Counted from the first letter of the stretch, positions 20,606 to 33,961 are shown. The stretch is 64,000 nucleotides of DNA from Cepaea nemoralis (GCA_014155875.1 JACEFZ010021714.1:206501-270500); one strand, 5' to 3'. Numbers and translations are program-made. The notes: generated from the letters alone by a model not told the origin.

Positions 20606-21805
20606 ATCTATTGCAGTGGAGCCGACCCTGAACACATCACTGATTGAGGATGTGAAACCCGAGAAGCTGTCACCAGACACTCCGGCTGTGAAGACAGAAG
20701 CTGTGGAGGAACAGTTGGAAATGAAACAGTCTGATCCCACTATGGTCACATCACAAACCAGTCAAAGAAAACTTGGATTGAGCAATAAGTCTTCCCCATT
20801 ATCTGCCCAAGGAATAGGATCATCTACAGGCTTGTCTGCCATTAGGCAGCCCAGAAGAGAACCAACTGCTGCTAGGAAATCTGAAGATGATACAACCTCA
20901 GGTTCGTCTTCCATCAGACTGCCCAAAGAAAATTCAGCCGTAGGTTCATCTGCCATCAGAAAGCCCAAAGAAGATTCAGCCACAGATTTTGCCACCAGAC
21001 ATCCCAAAGAAGATTCAGCCACAGGTTTATCTGCCATCAGACAATCCATAGAAGATTCAGCCACAGGTTCATCTGCCATCAGACAATCCAAAGAAGATTC
21101 AGCCACAGATTCATCTGCCATCAGACATCCCAAAGAAAATACAGACAGTCAGGGCAGAAAAGTGTTGAATTCTCATCCCAGAGCTTGCATGATGGGGTTG
21201 AGGCAGCAGACAGAAAAGAAGCTAGAAAACAAAGACCCAGCCAGGATGACACCTCAGAAGAGCCAGTTAGTGTGTTTGCTCGTCAGAAGAAGAAATTCCA
21301 GTCCAAACATCAGGTTAATCATTTGGAAGACTCAGATGATGAATTGGCTGGAAATGGCAAAGGGCAGAGATTGAAGCGAAAACCACTGAACTTATTTGAT
21401 GATGATGATGACGATGATGAGGCTGGTTTAACTAAGCGAAGGAGAACAGAACAGAGTGAAAGGAATCAACATAACAGAGATTTTGATTCCGAAGCATTTG
21501 TATTGACTACGGACTTAAGAGGTAATAACCGTTCAGGTTTGTGTAATACAGACATTTCTGACTTAGATGAGAGTGAAGCTGCATTGGCCGATCCAAACTA
21601 TGGCAAAGATAGTTCAAGGATGGCTGAACAAGACAAAGTTCATATCGTAGACAGTAATTGTGATTCCCGCAACGGCATGCCCTGTTATGCTTCTGTATCC
21701 CTGGATGGGTGGTTGAATGCAAGGATGGCAAAGTCAGAAGATAATCGGGAACCTGGGGCTGCTGAGAATGGAAATGCTGGTGAGGATACCAAGTCAGACA
21801 CTGAG
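20606..21805 (+). CDS. NBN: Nibrin large exon: acidic, repeat-bearing middle region
   Basis: This is the largest exon (1200 nt), between 'attgtag' and 'gtatgc'. It starts with the base completing K from 20237, then SIAVEPTLNTSLIEDV. Residues coded at about 20880-21145 form tandem repeats around SSAIRQSKEDSATD. The frame valid to about 21145 stops at 21372 if followed. From about 21150 a frame shifted by one base gives natural sequence (SLHDGVEAADRKEARKQRP, VSVFARQKKKF). It goes on to a D7 run, KRR clusters that may be nuclear localisation signals, and ends ...KSDTE in phase 0. So one base is missing, or two are extra, between about 21140 and 21185. With that break the nibrin tail would be lost. 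I infer an assembly indel or an allele-specific lesion. Confidence 0.8.
20880..21145 (+). repeat. NBN: Coding minisatellite inside nibrin
   Basis: Six to seven copies of a unit of about 42-45 bp keep the nibrin frame and encode variants of SSAIRQPKEDSATG. The unit core is 'catctgccatcagacaatcc'. One copy lacks a codon (FATRHPKEDS), giving units of unequal length that still preserve the frame. Confidence 0.9.
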
Positions 21806-21908
21806 GTATGCTTTTGTCTTATCGTCGATAACAAAGTTTGACACCAACAGTCACTGTGATAACATTTGTATTGTTTGAACCTAAAGTGCTGTAAACATGG
21901 CTGAGAAT

Positions 21909-24900
21909 GATTGATGTCCATGTTTACATAGTTCTAAGGATGTCCATGTTTGCAAGATTGTAATGATGTCCATGTTTATATAGATGTAATGATGTTAATG
22001 TTTACATAGTTGTAATAATGTCCATGTTTACATAGTTGTAATGATGTCCATGTTTACATAGTTGTAATGATGTCCAATGTTACATAGCTGTAATGATGTC
22101 CATGTTTACATAGTTGTAATGATGTCCATGATTACATAGTTGTAATGATGTCCATGTTTACATAGTTGTAATGATGTCCAATGTTTACATAGTTGTAATG
22201 ATGGTCCATGTTTACATAGTTGTAATGATGTCCATGTTTACATAGTTGTAATGATGTCCATGTTTACATAGTTGTAATTATGTCCATGTTTACATGGTTG
22301 TAATGATGTCCATGTTTTACATAGGTGTAATGATGTCCATGTTTACATAGTTGTAATGATGTCCATGTTTACATAGTTGTAATGATGTCCATGTTTACAT
22401 AGTTGTAAGTGATGTCCATGTTTACATAGTTGTAATGATGTCCATGTTTACATAGTTGTAATGATGTCCATGTTTACATAGTTGTAATGATGTCCATGTT
22501 TACATAGGTTGTAATGATGTCCATGTTTACATAGTTGTAATGATGTCCATGTTTACATAGTTGTAATTATGTCCTGTTACATAGTTGTAATTATGTCCAT
22601 GTTTACATAGTTGTAATGATGTCCATGTTTACATAGTTGTAATGATGTCCATGTTTACATAGTTGTAATGATGTCCATGTTTACATAGTTGTAATGATGT
22701 CCATGTTTACATAGTTGTAATGATGTCCATGTTTACATAGTTGTAATGATGTCCATGTTTACATAGTTGTAATGATGTCCATGTTTACATAGCTGTAATG
22801 ATGTCCATGTTTAACATAGTTGTAATGATGTCCATGTTTACATAGTTGTAATGATGTCCATGTTTACATTTGTTGTAATGATGTCCATGTTTACATAGTT
22901 GTAATTATGTCCATGTTACATAGTTGTAATGATGTCCCTGTTACATAGTTGTAATGATGTCCATGTTACATAGTTGTAATGATGTCCATGTTTACATAGT
23001 TGTAATGATGTCCATGTTTACATAGTTGTATAGATGTCCATGTTACTAGTTGTAATGATGTCCATGTTTACATAGTTGTAATTATGTCCATGTTTACATA
23101 GTTGTAATGATGTCCATGTTACATAGTTGTAATGATGTCCATGTTTACATAGTTGTAATGATGTCCATTGTTTACATAGTTGTAATGATGTCCATGTTTA
23201 CATAGTTGTAATGATGTCCATTGTTACATAGTTGTAATGATGTCCATGTTTACATAGTTGTAATGATGTCCATGTTTACATAGTTGTAATTGATGTCCAT
23301 GTGTTACATATTTGAATGATGTCCATGTTTACATAGTTGTAATGATGTCCATGTTTACATAGTTGTAATGATGTCCATGTTTACATAGTTGTAATGATGT
23401 CCATGTATACATAGTTGTAATGATGTCCATGTTTACATAGTTGTAATGATGTCCATGTTTACATAGTTGTAATGATGTCCATGTTTACATAGTTGTAATG
23501 ACGTCCATGTTTACATAGTTGTAATGATGTTCATGTTTACATGGTTGTAATGATGTCCATGTTTACATAGTTGTAATGATGTCCATGTTTACATAGTTGT
23601 AATGATGTCCATGTTTACATAGTTGTAATGATGTCCATGTTTACATAGTTGTAATGATGTCCATGTTTACATAGTTGTAATGACGTCCATGTTTACATAG
23701 TTGTAATGATGTTCATGTTTACATGGTTGTAATGATGTCCATGTTTACATAGTTGTAATGATGTCCATGTTTACATAGTTGTAATGATGTCCATGTTTAC
23801 ATAGTTGTAATGACGTCCATGTTTACATAGTTGTAATGATGTCCATGTTTACATAGTTGTAATGATGTCCATGTTTACATAGTTGTAATGATGTCCATGT
23901 TTACATAGTTGTAAAGATGTCCATAATTACATAGTTGTAATGATGTCCATGTTTACATAGCTGTAATGATGTCCATGTTTACATAGTTGTAATGATGTCC
24001 ATGTTTACATAGTTGTAAAGATGTCCATAATTACATAGTTGTAATGATGTCCATGTTTACATAGCTGTAATGATGTCCATGTTTACATAGTTGTAATGAT
24101 GTCCATGTTTACATAGTTGTAATGATGTCCATGTTTACATTGTTGTAATGATGTCCATGTTTACATAGTTGTAATGATGTCCATGTTTACATAGCTGTAA
24201 TGATGTCCATGTTTACATAGTTGTAATGATGTCCATGTTTACATAGTTGTAATGATGTCCATGTTTACATAGTTGTAATGATGTCCATGTTTACATAGTT
24301 GTAATGATGTCCATGTTTACATAGTTGTAATGATGTCCATGTTTACATAGTTGTAATTATGTCCATGTTTACATAGCTGTAATGATGTCCATGTTTACAT
24401 AGTTGTAATTATGTCCATGTTTACATAGCTGTAATGATGTCCATGTTTACATAGTTGTAATTATGTCCATGTTTACATAGCTGTAATGATGTCCATGTTT
24501 ACATAGTTGTAATTATGTCCATGTTTACATAGTTGTAATGATGTCCATGTTTACATAGTTGTAATGATGTCCATGTTTACATAGTTGTAATTATGTCCAT
24601 GTTTACATAGCTGTAATGATGTCCATGTTTACATAGCTGTAATGATGTCCATGTTTACATAGTTGTAATTATGTCCATGTTTAAATAGCTGTAATGATGT
24701 CCATGTTTACATAGCTGTAATGATGTCCATGTTTACATAGTTGTAATGATGTCCATGTTTACATAGTTGTAATGATGTCCATGTTTACATAGCTGTAATG
24801 ATGTCCATGTTTATATAGCTGTAATGATGTCCATGTTTATATAGCTGTAATGATGTCCATGTTTATATAGTTGTAATGATGTCCATGTTTACATAGTTGT

Positions 24901-27900
24901 AATGATGTCCATAATTACATAGTTGTAATGATGTCCATGTTTACATAGTTGTAATTATGTCCATGTTTACATAGTTGTAATGACGTCCATGTTTACATAG
25001 TTGTAATGATGTCCATGTTTACATAGTTGTAATGATGTCCATGTTTACATAGTTGTAATGATGTCCATGTTTACATAGTTGTAATGATGTCCATAATTAC
25101 ATAGTTGTAATGATGTTCATAATAACATAGTTGTAATGATGTTCATAATAACATAGTTGTAATGACGTCCATGTTTACATAGTTGTAATGATGTCCATGT
25201 TTACATAGTTGTAATGATGTCCATAATAACATAGTTGTAATGATGTTCATAATAACATAGTTGTAATGATGTTCATAATAACATAGTTGTAATGACGTCC
25301 ATGTTTACATAGTTGTAATGATGTCCATGTTTACATAGTTGTAATGATGTCCATGTTTACATAGTTGTAATGATGTCCATGTTTACATAGTTGTAATGAC
25401 GTCCATGTTACATAGTTGTAATGATGTCCATGTTTACATAGTTGTAATGATGTCCATGTTTACATAGTTGTAATGATGTCCATGTTTACATAGTTGTAAT
25501 GATGTCCATGTTTACATAGTTGTAATGATGTCCATGTTTACATAGTTGTAATGATGTCCATGTTTACATAGTTGTAATGATGTCCATGTTTACATAGTTG
25601 TAATGATGTCCATGTTTACATAGTTGTAATGATGTCCATGTTTACATAGTTGTAATGATGTCCATGTTTACATAGTTGTAATGATGTCCATGTTTACATA
25701 GTTGTAATGATGTTCATGTTTACATGGTTGTAATGATGTCCATGTTTACATAGTTGTAATGATGTCCATGTTTACATAGTTGTAATGATGTCCATGTTTA
25801 CATAGTTGTAATGATGTCCATGTTTACATAGTTGTAATGATGTCCATGTTTACATAGTTGTAATGACGTCCATGTTTACATAGTTGTAATGATGTTCATG
25901 TTTACATGGTTGTAATGATGTCCATGTTTACATAGTTGTAATGATGTCCATGTTTACATAGTTGTAATGATGTCCATGTTTACATAGTTGTAATGACGTC
26001 CATGTTTACATAGTTGTAATGATGTCCATGTTTACATAGTTGTAATGATGTCCATGTTTACATAGTTGTAATGATGTCCATGTTTACATAGTTGTAAAGA
26101 TGTCCATAATTACATAGTTGTAATGATGTCCATGTTTACATAGCTGTAATGATGTCCATGTTTACATAGTTGTAATGATGTCCATGTTTACATAGTTGTA
26201 AAGATGTCCATAATTACATAGTTGTAATGATGTCCATGTTTACATAGCTGTAATGATGTCCATGTTTACATAGTTGTAATGATGTCCATGTTTACATAGT
26301 TGTAATGATGTCCATGTTTACATAGTTGTAATGATGTCCATGTTTACATAGTTGTAATGATGTCCATGTTTACATAGTTGTAATGATGTCCATGTTTACA
26401 TAGCTGTAATGATGTCCATGTTTACATAGTTGTAATGATGTCCATGTTTACATAGTTGTAATGATGTCCATGTTTACATAGTTGTAATGATGTCCATGTT
26501 TACATAGTTGTATGATGTCCATGTTTTACATAGTTGTAATGATGTCCATGTTTACATAGTTGTAATGATGTCCATGTTTACATAGTTGTAATGATGTCCA
26601 TGTTACATAGTTGTATGATGTTCATGTTTACATGGTTGTAATGATGTTCATGTTTACATGGTTGTAATGATGTCCATGTTTACATAGTTGTAATGATGTC
26701 CATGTTTACATAGTTGTAATGATGTCCATGTTTACATAGCTGTAATGATGTCCATGTTTACATAGTTGTAATGATGTCCATGTTTACATAGCTGTAATGA
26801 TGTCCATGTTTACATAGTTGTAATTATGTCCATGTTTACATAGTTGTAATGATGTTCATGTTTACATGGTTGTAATTATGTCCATGTTTACATGGTTGTA
26901 ATGATGTTCATGTTTGCATAGTCGTAATGATGTCCATAATTACATAGTTGTAATGATGTCCATGTTTACATAGTCGTAATGATGTCCATGTTTACATAGT
27001 TGTAATGATGTCCATGTTTACATAGTTGTAATGATGTCCATGTTTACATAGTTGTAATGATGTCCATGTTTACATAGTTGTAATGATGTCCATGTTTACA
27101 TGGTTGTAATGATGTCCATGTTTACATGGTTGTAATTATGTCCATGTTTACATGGTTGTAATGATGTTCATGTTTACATGGTTGTAATGATGTCCATAAT
27201 TACATAGTTGTAATGATGTCCATGTTTACATAGTTGTAATGATGTCCATGTTTACATAGTTGTAATGATGTCCATGTTTACATAGTTGTAATGATGTCCA
27301 TGTTTACATAGTTGTAATGATGTCCATGTTTACATAGTTGTAATGATGTCCATGTTTATATAGTTGTAATGATGTCCATGTTTACATAGTTGTAATGATG
27401 TCCATGTTTATATAGTTGTAATGATGTCCATGTTTACATAGTTGTAATGATGTCCATGTTTACATAGTTGTAATGATGTCCATGTTTACATAGTTGTAAT
27501 TATGTCCATGTTTACATAGCTGTAATGATGTCCATGTTTACATAGTTGTAATGGTGTCCATGTTTACATAGTTGTAATGATGTCCATGTTTACATGGTTG
27601 TAATGATGTTCATGTTTACATAGTTGTAATGGTGTCCATGTTTACATAGTTGTAATAATGTCCATGTTTACATAGTTGTAATGATGTCCATGTTTACATA
27701 GTTGTAATGGTGTCCATGTTTACATAGTTGTAATAATGTCCATGTTTACATAGTTGTAATGATGTCCATGTTTATATAGTTGTAATGATGTCCATGTTTA
27801 CATAGTTGTAATGATGTCCATGTTTACATAGTTGTAATGATGTCCATGTTTACATAGTTGTAATGATGTCCATGTTTACATAGTTGTAATGATGTCCATG

Positions 27901-30900
27901 TTTACATAGTTGTAATGATGTCCATGTTTGCATAGTTGTAATGATGTCCATGTTTACATAGTTGTAATGATGTCCATGTTTACATAGCTGTAATGATGTC
28001 CATGTTTACATAGTTGTAATGATGTCCATGTTTACATAGTTGTAATGATGTCCATGTTTACATAGCTGTAATGATGTCCATGTTTACATAGCTGTAATGA
28101 TGTCCATGTTTATATAGCTGTAATGATGTCCATGTTTACATAGCTGTAATGATGTCCATGTTTATATAGCTGTAATGATGTCCATGTTTATATAGTTGTA
28201 ATGATGTCCATGTTTACATAGTTGTAATGAGGTCCATATTACATAGTTTAATGATGATGTCCATGTTTACATAGTTGTAATGACGTCCATGTTTACATAG
28301 TTTGTAATGATGTCCCATGTTTACAATAGTTGGTAATGATGTCCATGTTTACATAGTTTAAAGATGTCCATAATTACATAGTTGTAATGATGTCCATGTT
28401 TACATAGTTGTAATGATGTCCATGTTTACATAGCTGTAATTATGTCCATGTTTACATAGTTGTAATTATGTCCATGTTTACATAGTTGTAATTATGTCCA
28501 TGTTTACATAGTTGTAATGATGTCCATGTTTACATAGTTGTAATGATGTCCATGTTTACATAGTTGTAATTATGTCCATGTTTACATAGCTGTAATGATG
28601 TCCATGTTTACATAGTTGTAATTATGTCCATGTTTACATAGCTGTAATGATGTCCATGTTTACATAGTTGTAATTATGTCCATGTTTACTTAGCTGTAAT
28701 GATGTCCATGTTTACATAGTTGTAATTATGTCCATGTTTACATAGTTGTAATGATGTCCATGTTTACATAGTTGTAATGATGTCCATGTTTACATAGTTG
28801 TAATTATGTCCATGTTTACATAGCTGTAATGATGTCCATGTTTACATAGCTGTAATGATGTCCATGTTACATAGTTGTAATTATGTCCATGATTTAAATA
28901 GCTGTAATGATGTCCATGTTTACATAGCTGTAATGATGTCCATGTTTACATAGTTGTAATGATGTCCATGTTTACATAGTTTAATGATGTCCATGTTTAC
29001 ATAGCTGTAATGAGTGTCCATGTTTATATAGCTGTAATGATGTCCATGTTTATATAGCTGTAATGATGTCCATGTTTATATAGTTTGTAATGATGTCCAT
29101 GTTTACATAGTTGTAATGATGTCCATAATTACATAGTTGTAATGATGTCCATGTTTACATAGTTGTAATGATGTCCATGTTTACATAGTTGTAATGACGT
29201 CCATGTTTACATAGTTGTAATGATGTCCATGTTTACATAGTTGTAATGATGTCCATGTTTACATAGTTGTAATGATGTCCATGTGTTACATAGTTGTAAT
29301 GACGTCCATGTTTACATAGTTGTAATGATGTCCATGTTTTACATAGTTGTAATGATGTCCTGTTTACATAGTTGTAATGATGTCCATAATTAATAGTTGT
29401 AATGATGTTCATATAACATAGTTGTAATGATGTTCATAATAACATAGTTGTAATGACGTCCATGTTTACATAGTTGTAATGATGTCCATGTTTACATAGT
29501 TGTAATGATGTCCATAATAACATAGTTGTAATGATGTTCATAATAACATAGTTGTAATGATGTTCATAATAACATAGTTGTAATGACGTCCATGTTTACA
29601 TAGTTTGTAATGATGTCCATGTTTACATAGTTGTAATGATGTCCATGTTTACATAGTTGTAATGATGTCCATGTTTACATAGTTGTAATGACGTTCCATG
29701 TTTACATAGTTGTAATGATGTCCATGTTTACATAGTTGTAATGATGTCCATGTTTACATAGTTGTAATGATGTCCAGTTTTACATAGTTGTAATGATGTC
29801 CATGTTTACATAGTTGTAATGATGTCCATGTTTAATAGTTGTAATGATGTCCATGTTTACATAGTTGTAATGATGTCCATGTATACATAGTTTGTAAATG
29901 ATGTCCATGTTTACATAGTTGTAATGATGTCCATGTTTACATAGTTGTAATGATGTCCATGTTTACATAGTTGTAATGACGTCCATGTTTACATAGTTGT
30001 AATGATGTTCATGTTTACATGGTTGTAATGATGTCCATGTTTACATAGTTTGTAATGATGTCCAGTTTACATAGTTGTAATGATGTCCATGTTTACATAG
30101 TTGTAATGATGTCCATGTTTACATAGTTGTAATGATGTCCATGTTTACATAGTTGTAATGACGTCCATGTTTACATAGTTGTAATGATGTTCATGTTTAC
30201 ATGGTTGTAATGATGTCCATGTTTACATAGTTGTAATGATGTCCATGTTTACATAGTTGTAATGATGTCCATGTTTACATAGTTGTAATGACGTCCATGT
30301 TTACATAGTTGTAATGATGTCCATGTTTACATAGTTGTAATGATGTCCATGTTTACATAGTTGTAATGATGTCCATGTTTACATAGTTGTAAAGATGTCC
30401 ATAATTACATAGTTGTAATGATGTCCATGTTTACATAGCTGTAATGATGTCCATGTTACATAGTTGTAATGATGTCCATGTTTACATAGTTGTAAAGATG
30501 TCCATAATTACATAGTTGTAATGATGTCCATGTTTACATAGCTGTAATGATGTCCATGTTTACATAGTTGTAATGATGTCCATGTTTACATAGTTGTAAT
30601 GATGTCCATGTTTACATTGTTGTAATGATGTCCATGTTTACATAGTTGTAATGATGTCCATGTTTACATAGCTGTAATGATGTCCATGTTTACATAGTTG
30701 TAATGATGTCCATGTTTACATAGTTGTAATGATGTCCATGTTTACATAGTTGTAATGATGTCCATGTTTACATAGTTGTAATGATGTCCATGTTTACATA
30801 GTTGTAATGATGTCCATGTTTACATAGTTGTAATGATGTCCATGTTTACATAGTTGTAATGATGTCCATGTTTACATAGTTGTAATGATGTCCATGTTTA

Positions 30901-31047
30901 CATAGCTGTAATGATGTCCATGTTTACATAGTTGTAATGATGTCCATGTTTACATAGTTGTAAAGATGTCCATAATTACATAGTTGTAATGATGTTCATA
31001 ATTACATAGTTGTAATGACGTCCATGATTACATGGATGTCCATGTTC
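21909..31047. repeat. 9.1-kb array of a 26-bp satellite
   Basis: About 350 copies of a 26-bp unit ('gtaatgatgtccatgtttac' plus 'atagtt') fill the nibrin intron after the large exon. Variant units ('tgacgtcc', 'attatgtcc', 'tagctgtaatg', 'tgttcatgtttacatgg', 'tccataattac', 'tgttcataataac') mark higher-order structure. The marked block at about 24.3-26.5 kb recurs at about 28.6-30.8 kb. Its second half also occurs at 23.5-24.3 kb. One-base indels cluster at about 22.06-23.33 kb and 28.2-30.1 kb. Confidence 0.98.
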
Positions 31048-31094
31048 AGGTTGATGATAGACCTGGCTGACATTGACAACTTTATGCTTTCGGT

Positions 31095-31500
31095 GTAGGA
31101 AGGTGGTGTGTCTGGCTAGCACACTGGTTCTACCACAGCAGGTGTCAGAGTTCAATCCCCAGCTTGTGCAGAATTGGTTTTCTGCCCAGTAGAACTCTGG
31201 GGTTGATCCAGCTTCATAAAGATAGGTACATGATCCAGCTTCATAAAGATAGGTACATGATCCAGCTTCATAAAGATAGGTACATGATCCAGCTTCATAA
31301 AGATAGGTACATGATCCAGCTTCATAAAGATAGGTACATGATCCAGCTTCATAAAGATAGGTTCCTGATCCAGCTTCATAAAGATGGGTACATGTTAATT
31401 TTCATAATTGTCTGTGAAGGACAGGTGGTGAGGAAGGAAACTGCAAACCCAATCTCATGTATCGTTGTCTAGATATTTGTGAAGATCGAACAACTCATAC
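31095..31500 (+). mobile_element. tRNA-headed SINE with internal 27-bp tandem expansion
   Basis: A head with box B-like 'agagttcaatccccagc' is followed by seven copies of a 27-bp unit ('gatccagcttcataaagata' plus 'ggtacat') at 31203-31394, then more SINE body. The unit is the normal body segment 'ctggggttgatccagcttc' repeated in place. Confidence 0.7.
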
Positions 31501-31559
31501 TCCAACAGCACTGTCTTCTATGGGACTATCTGTTGAGTTGAGCTGAGTTGAGTTGTAGG

Positions 31560-31930
31560 TGAGCTAAGAACTGACATCACTGCACTCAGGACATTCCTGC
31601 ACGAGCTCCGTCCCCTCGTTCAACAGCCAGCGAAGAGTCATACTGCTAATTGTTCCAACTGCCATCTGATTGAAAGTTCTCCTGGTCTCCCCTCTCAGTT
31701 TTGAGATTCGTCCAGAACCTCTGCCAACCCCAGCCGTTTCCTTCTCTCCACATACTGTGCTCATTCCCTTTCCTTCTCCACCCGGTCCCACAGGCACTCA
31801 ACCACCTCTCCCTTGTCCATAGATAATCTACCACCAAGAGGTGCATTCTCTGCCAGGGTATCAGCCTGTTCATTCCCCCGCACTTCCGCATGACCAGTGC
31901 AGAAAATCCATACCTTTACACAATTAGCCG
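31560..31930 (-). mobile_element. LINE-C RNase H and tail fragment
   Basis: Minus-strand frames give VWIFCTGHAEVRGNEQAD, then LRGETRRTFNQMAVGTISS and TLRWLLNEGTELVQECPECS with a stop. This is the last RNase H motif and the C-terminal tail of the same family as 48661-50254. Confidence 0.78.
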
Positions 31931-31959
31931 TGTTCCTTCAGTAAGATGTTGTTGTCATA

Positions 31960-32240
31960 TGGGGGTTAGTTAGTTGCACATTCTTTACAGGACATCACAG
32001 TCAACCACAGCATTTTTTGACTGTGATTCCTGGGCAAGTTTACGTTCAGTAGTTTGCCATTGCTTTCTGAACAACCGGCGCTCAAACCACTCTATGGAAA
32101 CCAACGCAAAGTTGTCCGCTAACAAATCGCCCACAGCTGTGTTTTGAACACGGTATGCGAGATTACGAATTGCATTTGTAATCCCTTTGTTACAGAGCCG
32201 GTCATCTAAGGGTGGCAGGTTCAAATCCCAGTGTGCCTGA
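31960..32240 (-). mobile_element. SINE with 'caatggcaaac' core, full length
   Basis: The reverse complement starts with a tRNA-like head (box B 'gggatttgaacctgcc' region at about 32205-32225). It continues to 'cagaaagcaatggcaaact' and ends 'gatgtcctgtaaagaatg'. Confidence 0.78.
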
Positions 32241-32369
32241 GACTTTCAGTGTTCCTATTGTTTAGTGTGTATTCCTATGTCCACTTCTTTCCCTCATCTT
32301 CTGTGAGTGTCAATCAAAGAATGTATTCATGTCTATTGTTGTTTCACAGGGTTTATCAGCAATTTTATA

Positions 32370-32987
32370 CAGGGTGTTTGTAAAGTCTCACAACACTTTG
32401 TGTGTAGAACAATTTTGAAAAAAAAAATATTCTTTTTTCTGTTGATAACACCATTCTATCTGGAGTGCAAAGAATTACTCCAGCAGATGACAGCTATTCA
32501 CTGCCTATTACTTCACGATGGACTAGGCAGTGGTTCTCAACCTTTTTTGACCCATATTTTCACCATATTTTCAGAACGTCATTCTCCCCATTTCATATTT
32601 CCTACCTAAAAATCCCCCCCCCCCCCTTTTTACACAGTATATGTAATAATGGAAGCTAAATTTAATAGCACATGCTAAAACAAGTCTGGACGTCCACATT
32701 AAACGTAATTTGTGGGTCTACTTACTTTATAAAATGAATTTTAGAAGGTGAGACGTACAGAACTGTTTAGTATAAAGGGAAAAACAATATCAAGTTATCG
32801 GTTCTTGTATTAAAGCGATCTTGAAATAATCTTAATCCCCCCCCCCCCCTGGAAACCCTAAAAATACCCCCACCCACCCACCCACCAAATTCCCCACCGG
32901 TTGAGAACCACTGAACTAGAGCATATTTTTTTGATGACATCATGTCCTTCATTTTTCAAAGTGTAGTGAGATTTTACGAACACCCTG
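32370..32987. mobile_element. TA-flanked MITE with 31-bp terminal inverted repeats
   Basis: The left end 'cagggtgtttgtaaagtctc' (32370) and the complement of the right end 'cagggtgttcgtaaaatctc' (ending 32987) are inverted repeats about 31 bp long. Both are flanked by TA. TA target sites and this end structure suggest the Tc1/mariner superfamily (inference). No transposase is present. An hAT MITE is inserted in its middle. Confidence 0.75.
32528..32913. mobile_element. hAT-type MITE inside the TA-flanked element
   Basis: Termini 'cagtggttctcaaccttttt' and '...ggttgagaaccactg' are perfect inverted repeats over 15 bp. The ends resemble those of hAT-Charlie-type elements. Flanks share 'actag' but the 8-bp duplication is imperfect. 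The body matches the second copy at 48068-48526 throughout. Confidence 0.85.
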
Positions 32988-33054
32988 TATATGTATATAA
33001 CAATATTTTGCATAACATATTCTTCATCTTGAGTTCCATTTATGATGTTGTATG

Positions 33055-33182
33055 TGGGGGGAAAAGTTAGTTGAATATCCTTTAAAGGACGTCGTAACCA
33101 ACCCCAGCATTTTTTTGGCGGTTTGTGATTTCTTGGCAAGTTTACGTTCAATAGTTTTCCATTGCTTTCTGAACGGAATTAG
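33055..33182 (-). mobile_element. SINE core fragment
   Basis: The reverse complement of 'gttttccattgctttctgaa' and 'gaatatcctttaaaggacg' matches the core SINE family. The tRNA-like head is missing. Confidence 0.7.
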
Positions 33183-33522
33183 AAAGACATTCTTTATTTG
33201 TGATTACCATTAATAGTAATTTATTATAATGAAATATTCTTCCAATAAACTATGCTCCCATAGTTTTGTCTGGCATATAAGTCTGTCTGATTATGAACTG
33301 CTTTTGCATGGTTTATAAGAGTTGTCTTGCAGGCTATCCTTGTATTTAAACCAAAGATGACATAAACATTCGGCAGCATGCATCTGACAAGGTGCAGCGA
33401 AATACGCCAAAACATTTTGCAACCTATTACGTATGGCTTCTTTGTTTAAATTTATAAAGGAAATGTATTACTTTGAATTATCCTTATATGTTGCTTTATA
33501 TCTATTCCATATTACTTTTCAG
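33183..33522 (+). other. Nibrin intron, no feature seen
   Basis: AT-rich sequence upstream of the acceptor at 33521-33522. It contains a pyrimidine-rich tract 'tattacttttcag'. I see no repeat or gene. Confidence 0.5.
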
Positions 33523-33672
33523 TTGCTTAGAGACAGTGAAGGGAAACTACTCCAAAATTTGTGTCAGATTGAAGTTGTTGATCTTGTTGCAAAACGAGAT
33601 ACACCAAAGGTGAAATCGGTCCAGGCCAGGCCCAGTGATAGAGGTCAAAAGAACTTTAAGAAATTCAGAAAA
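33523..33672 (+). CDS. NBN: Nibrin exon: MRE11-binding region
   Basis: This 150-nt exon, phase 0 on both sides, lies between 'cttttcag' and 'gtatgt'. It reads LLRDSEGKLLQNLCQIEVVD, then LVAKRDTPKVKSVQAR and ends DRGQKNFKKFRK. Human nibrin has NFKKFKK at this place in its C-terminal MRE11-interacting region, so KNFKKFRK is the best-conserved motif in this gene. The exon joins directly to 36401 without a split codon. It is separated from the previous coding exon by 11.7 kb, mostly the 26-bp satellite. Confidence 0.92.
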
Positions 33673-33961
33673 GTATGTAATCAGAAATATTGTTGAATTT
33701 TGTATGTATTCATTATAAGTATTTGCTTGGTTGGCAACTGGTCTCTGAAGCTCCGACAGGCAGACAGTGCATTGTACTGATGATCCTGCAGCTTCTGCAG
33801 CTGGTCTTGATCCAGGTGTATTGGTGTTACCTTTCCTCTGGAGTAAACTGGACAGGCCGAGAGAGGGATGATTCTGCATGTATGGAGAGGTATAACTCCA
33901 CTCCTGCTACCGCCACGAGGTGTAGTTATTATGACATTTTTGTAGCATAACTAACGTCTGT

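Noticed and set aside
21909..31047. CRISPR-like regular repeats
   Set aside because: Units are directly head to tail without unique spacers, in an animal gene intron.
31048..31090. Possible exon between 'catgttcag' and 'gtgtag' after the satellite
   Set aside because: The exon before ends in phase 0, and phase-0 reading meets a stop after six codons.
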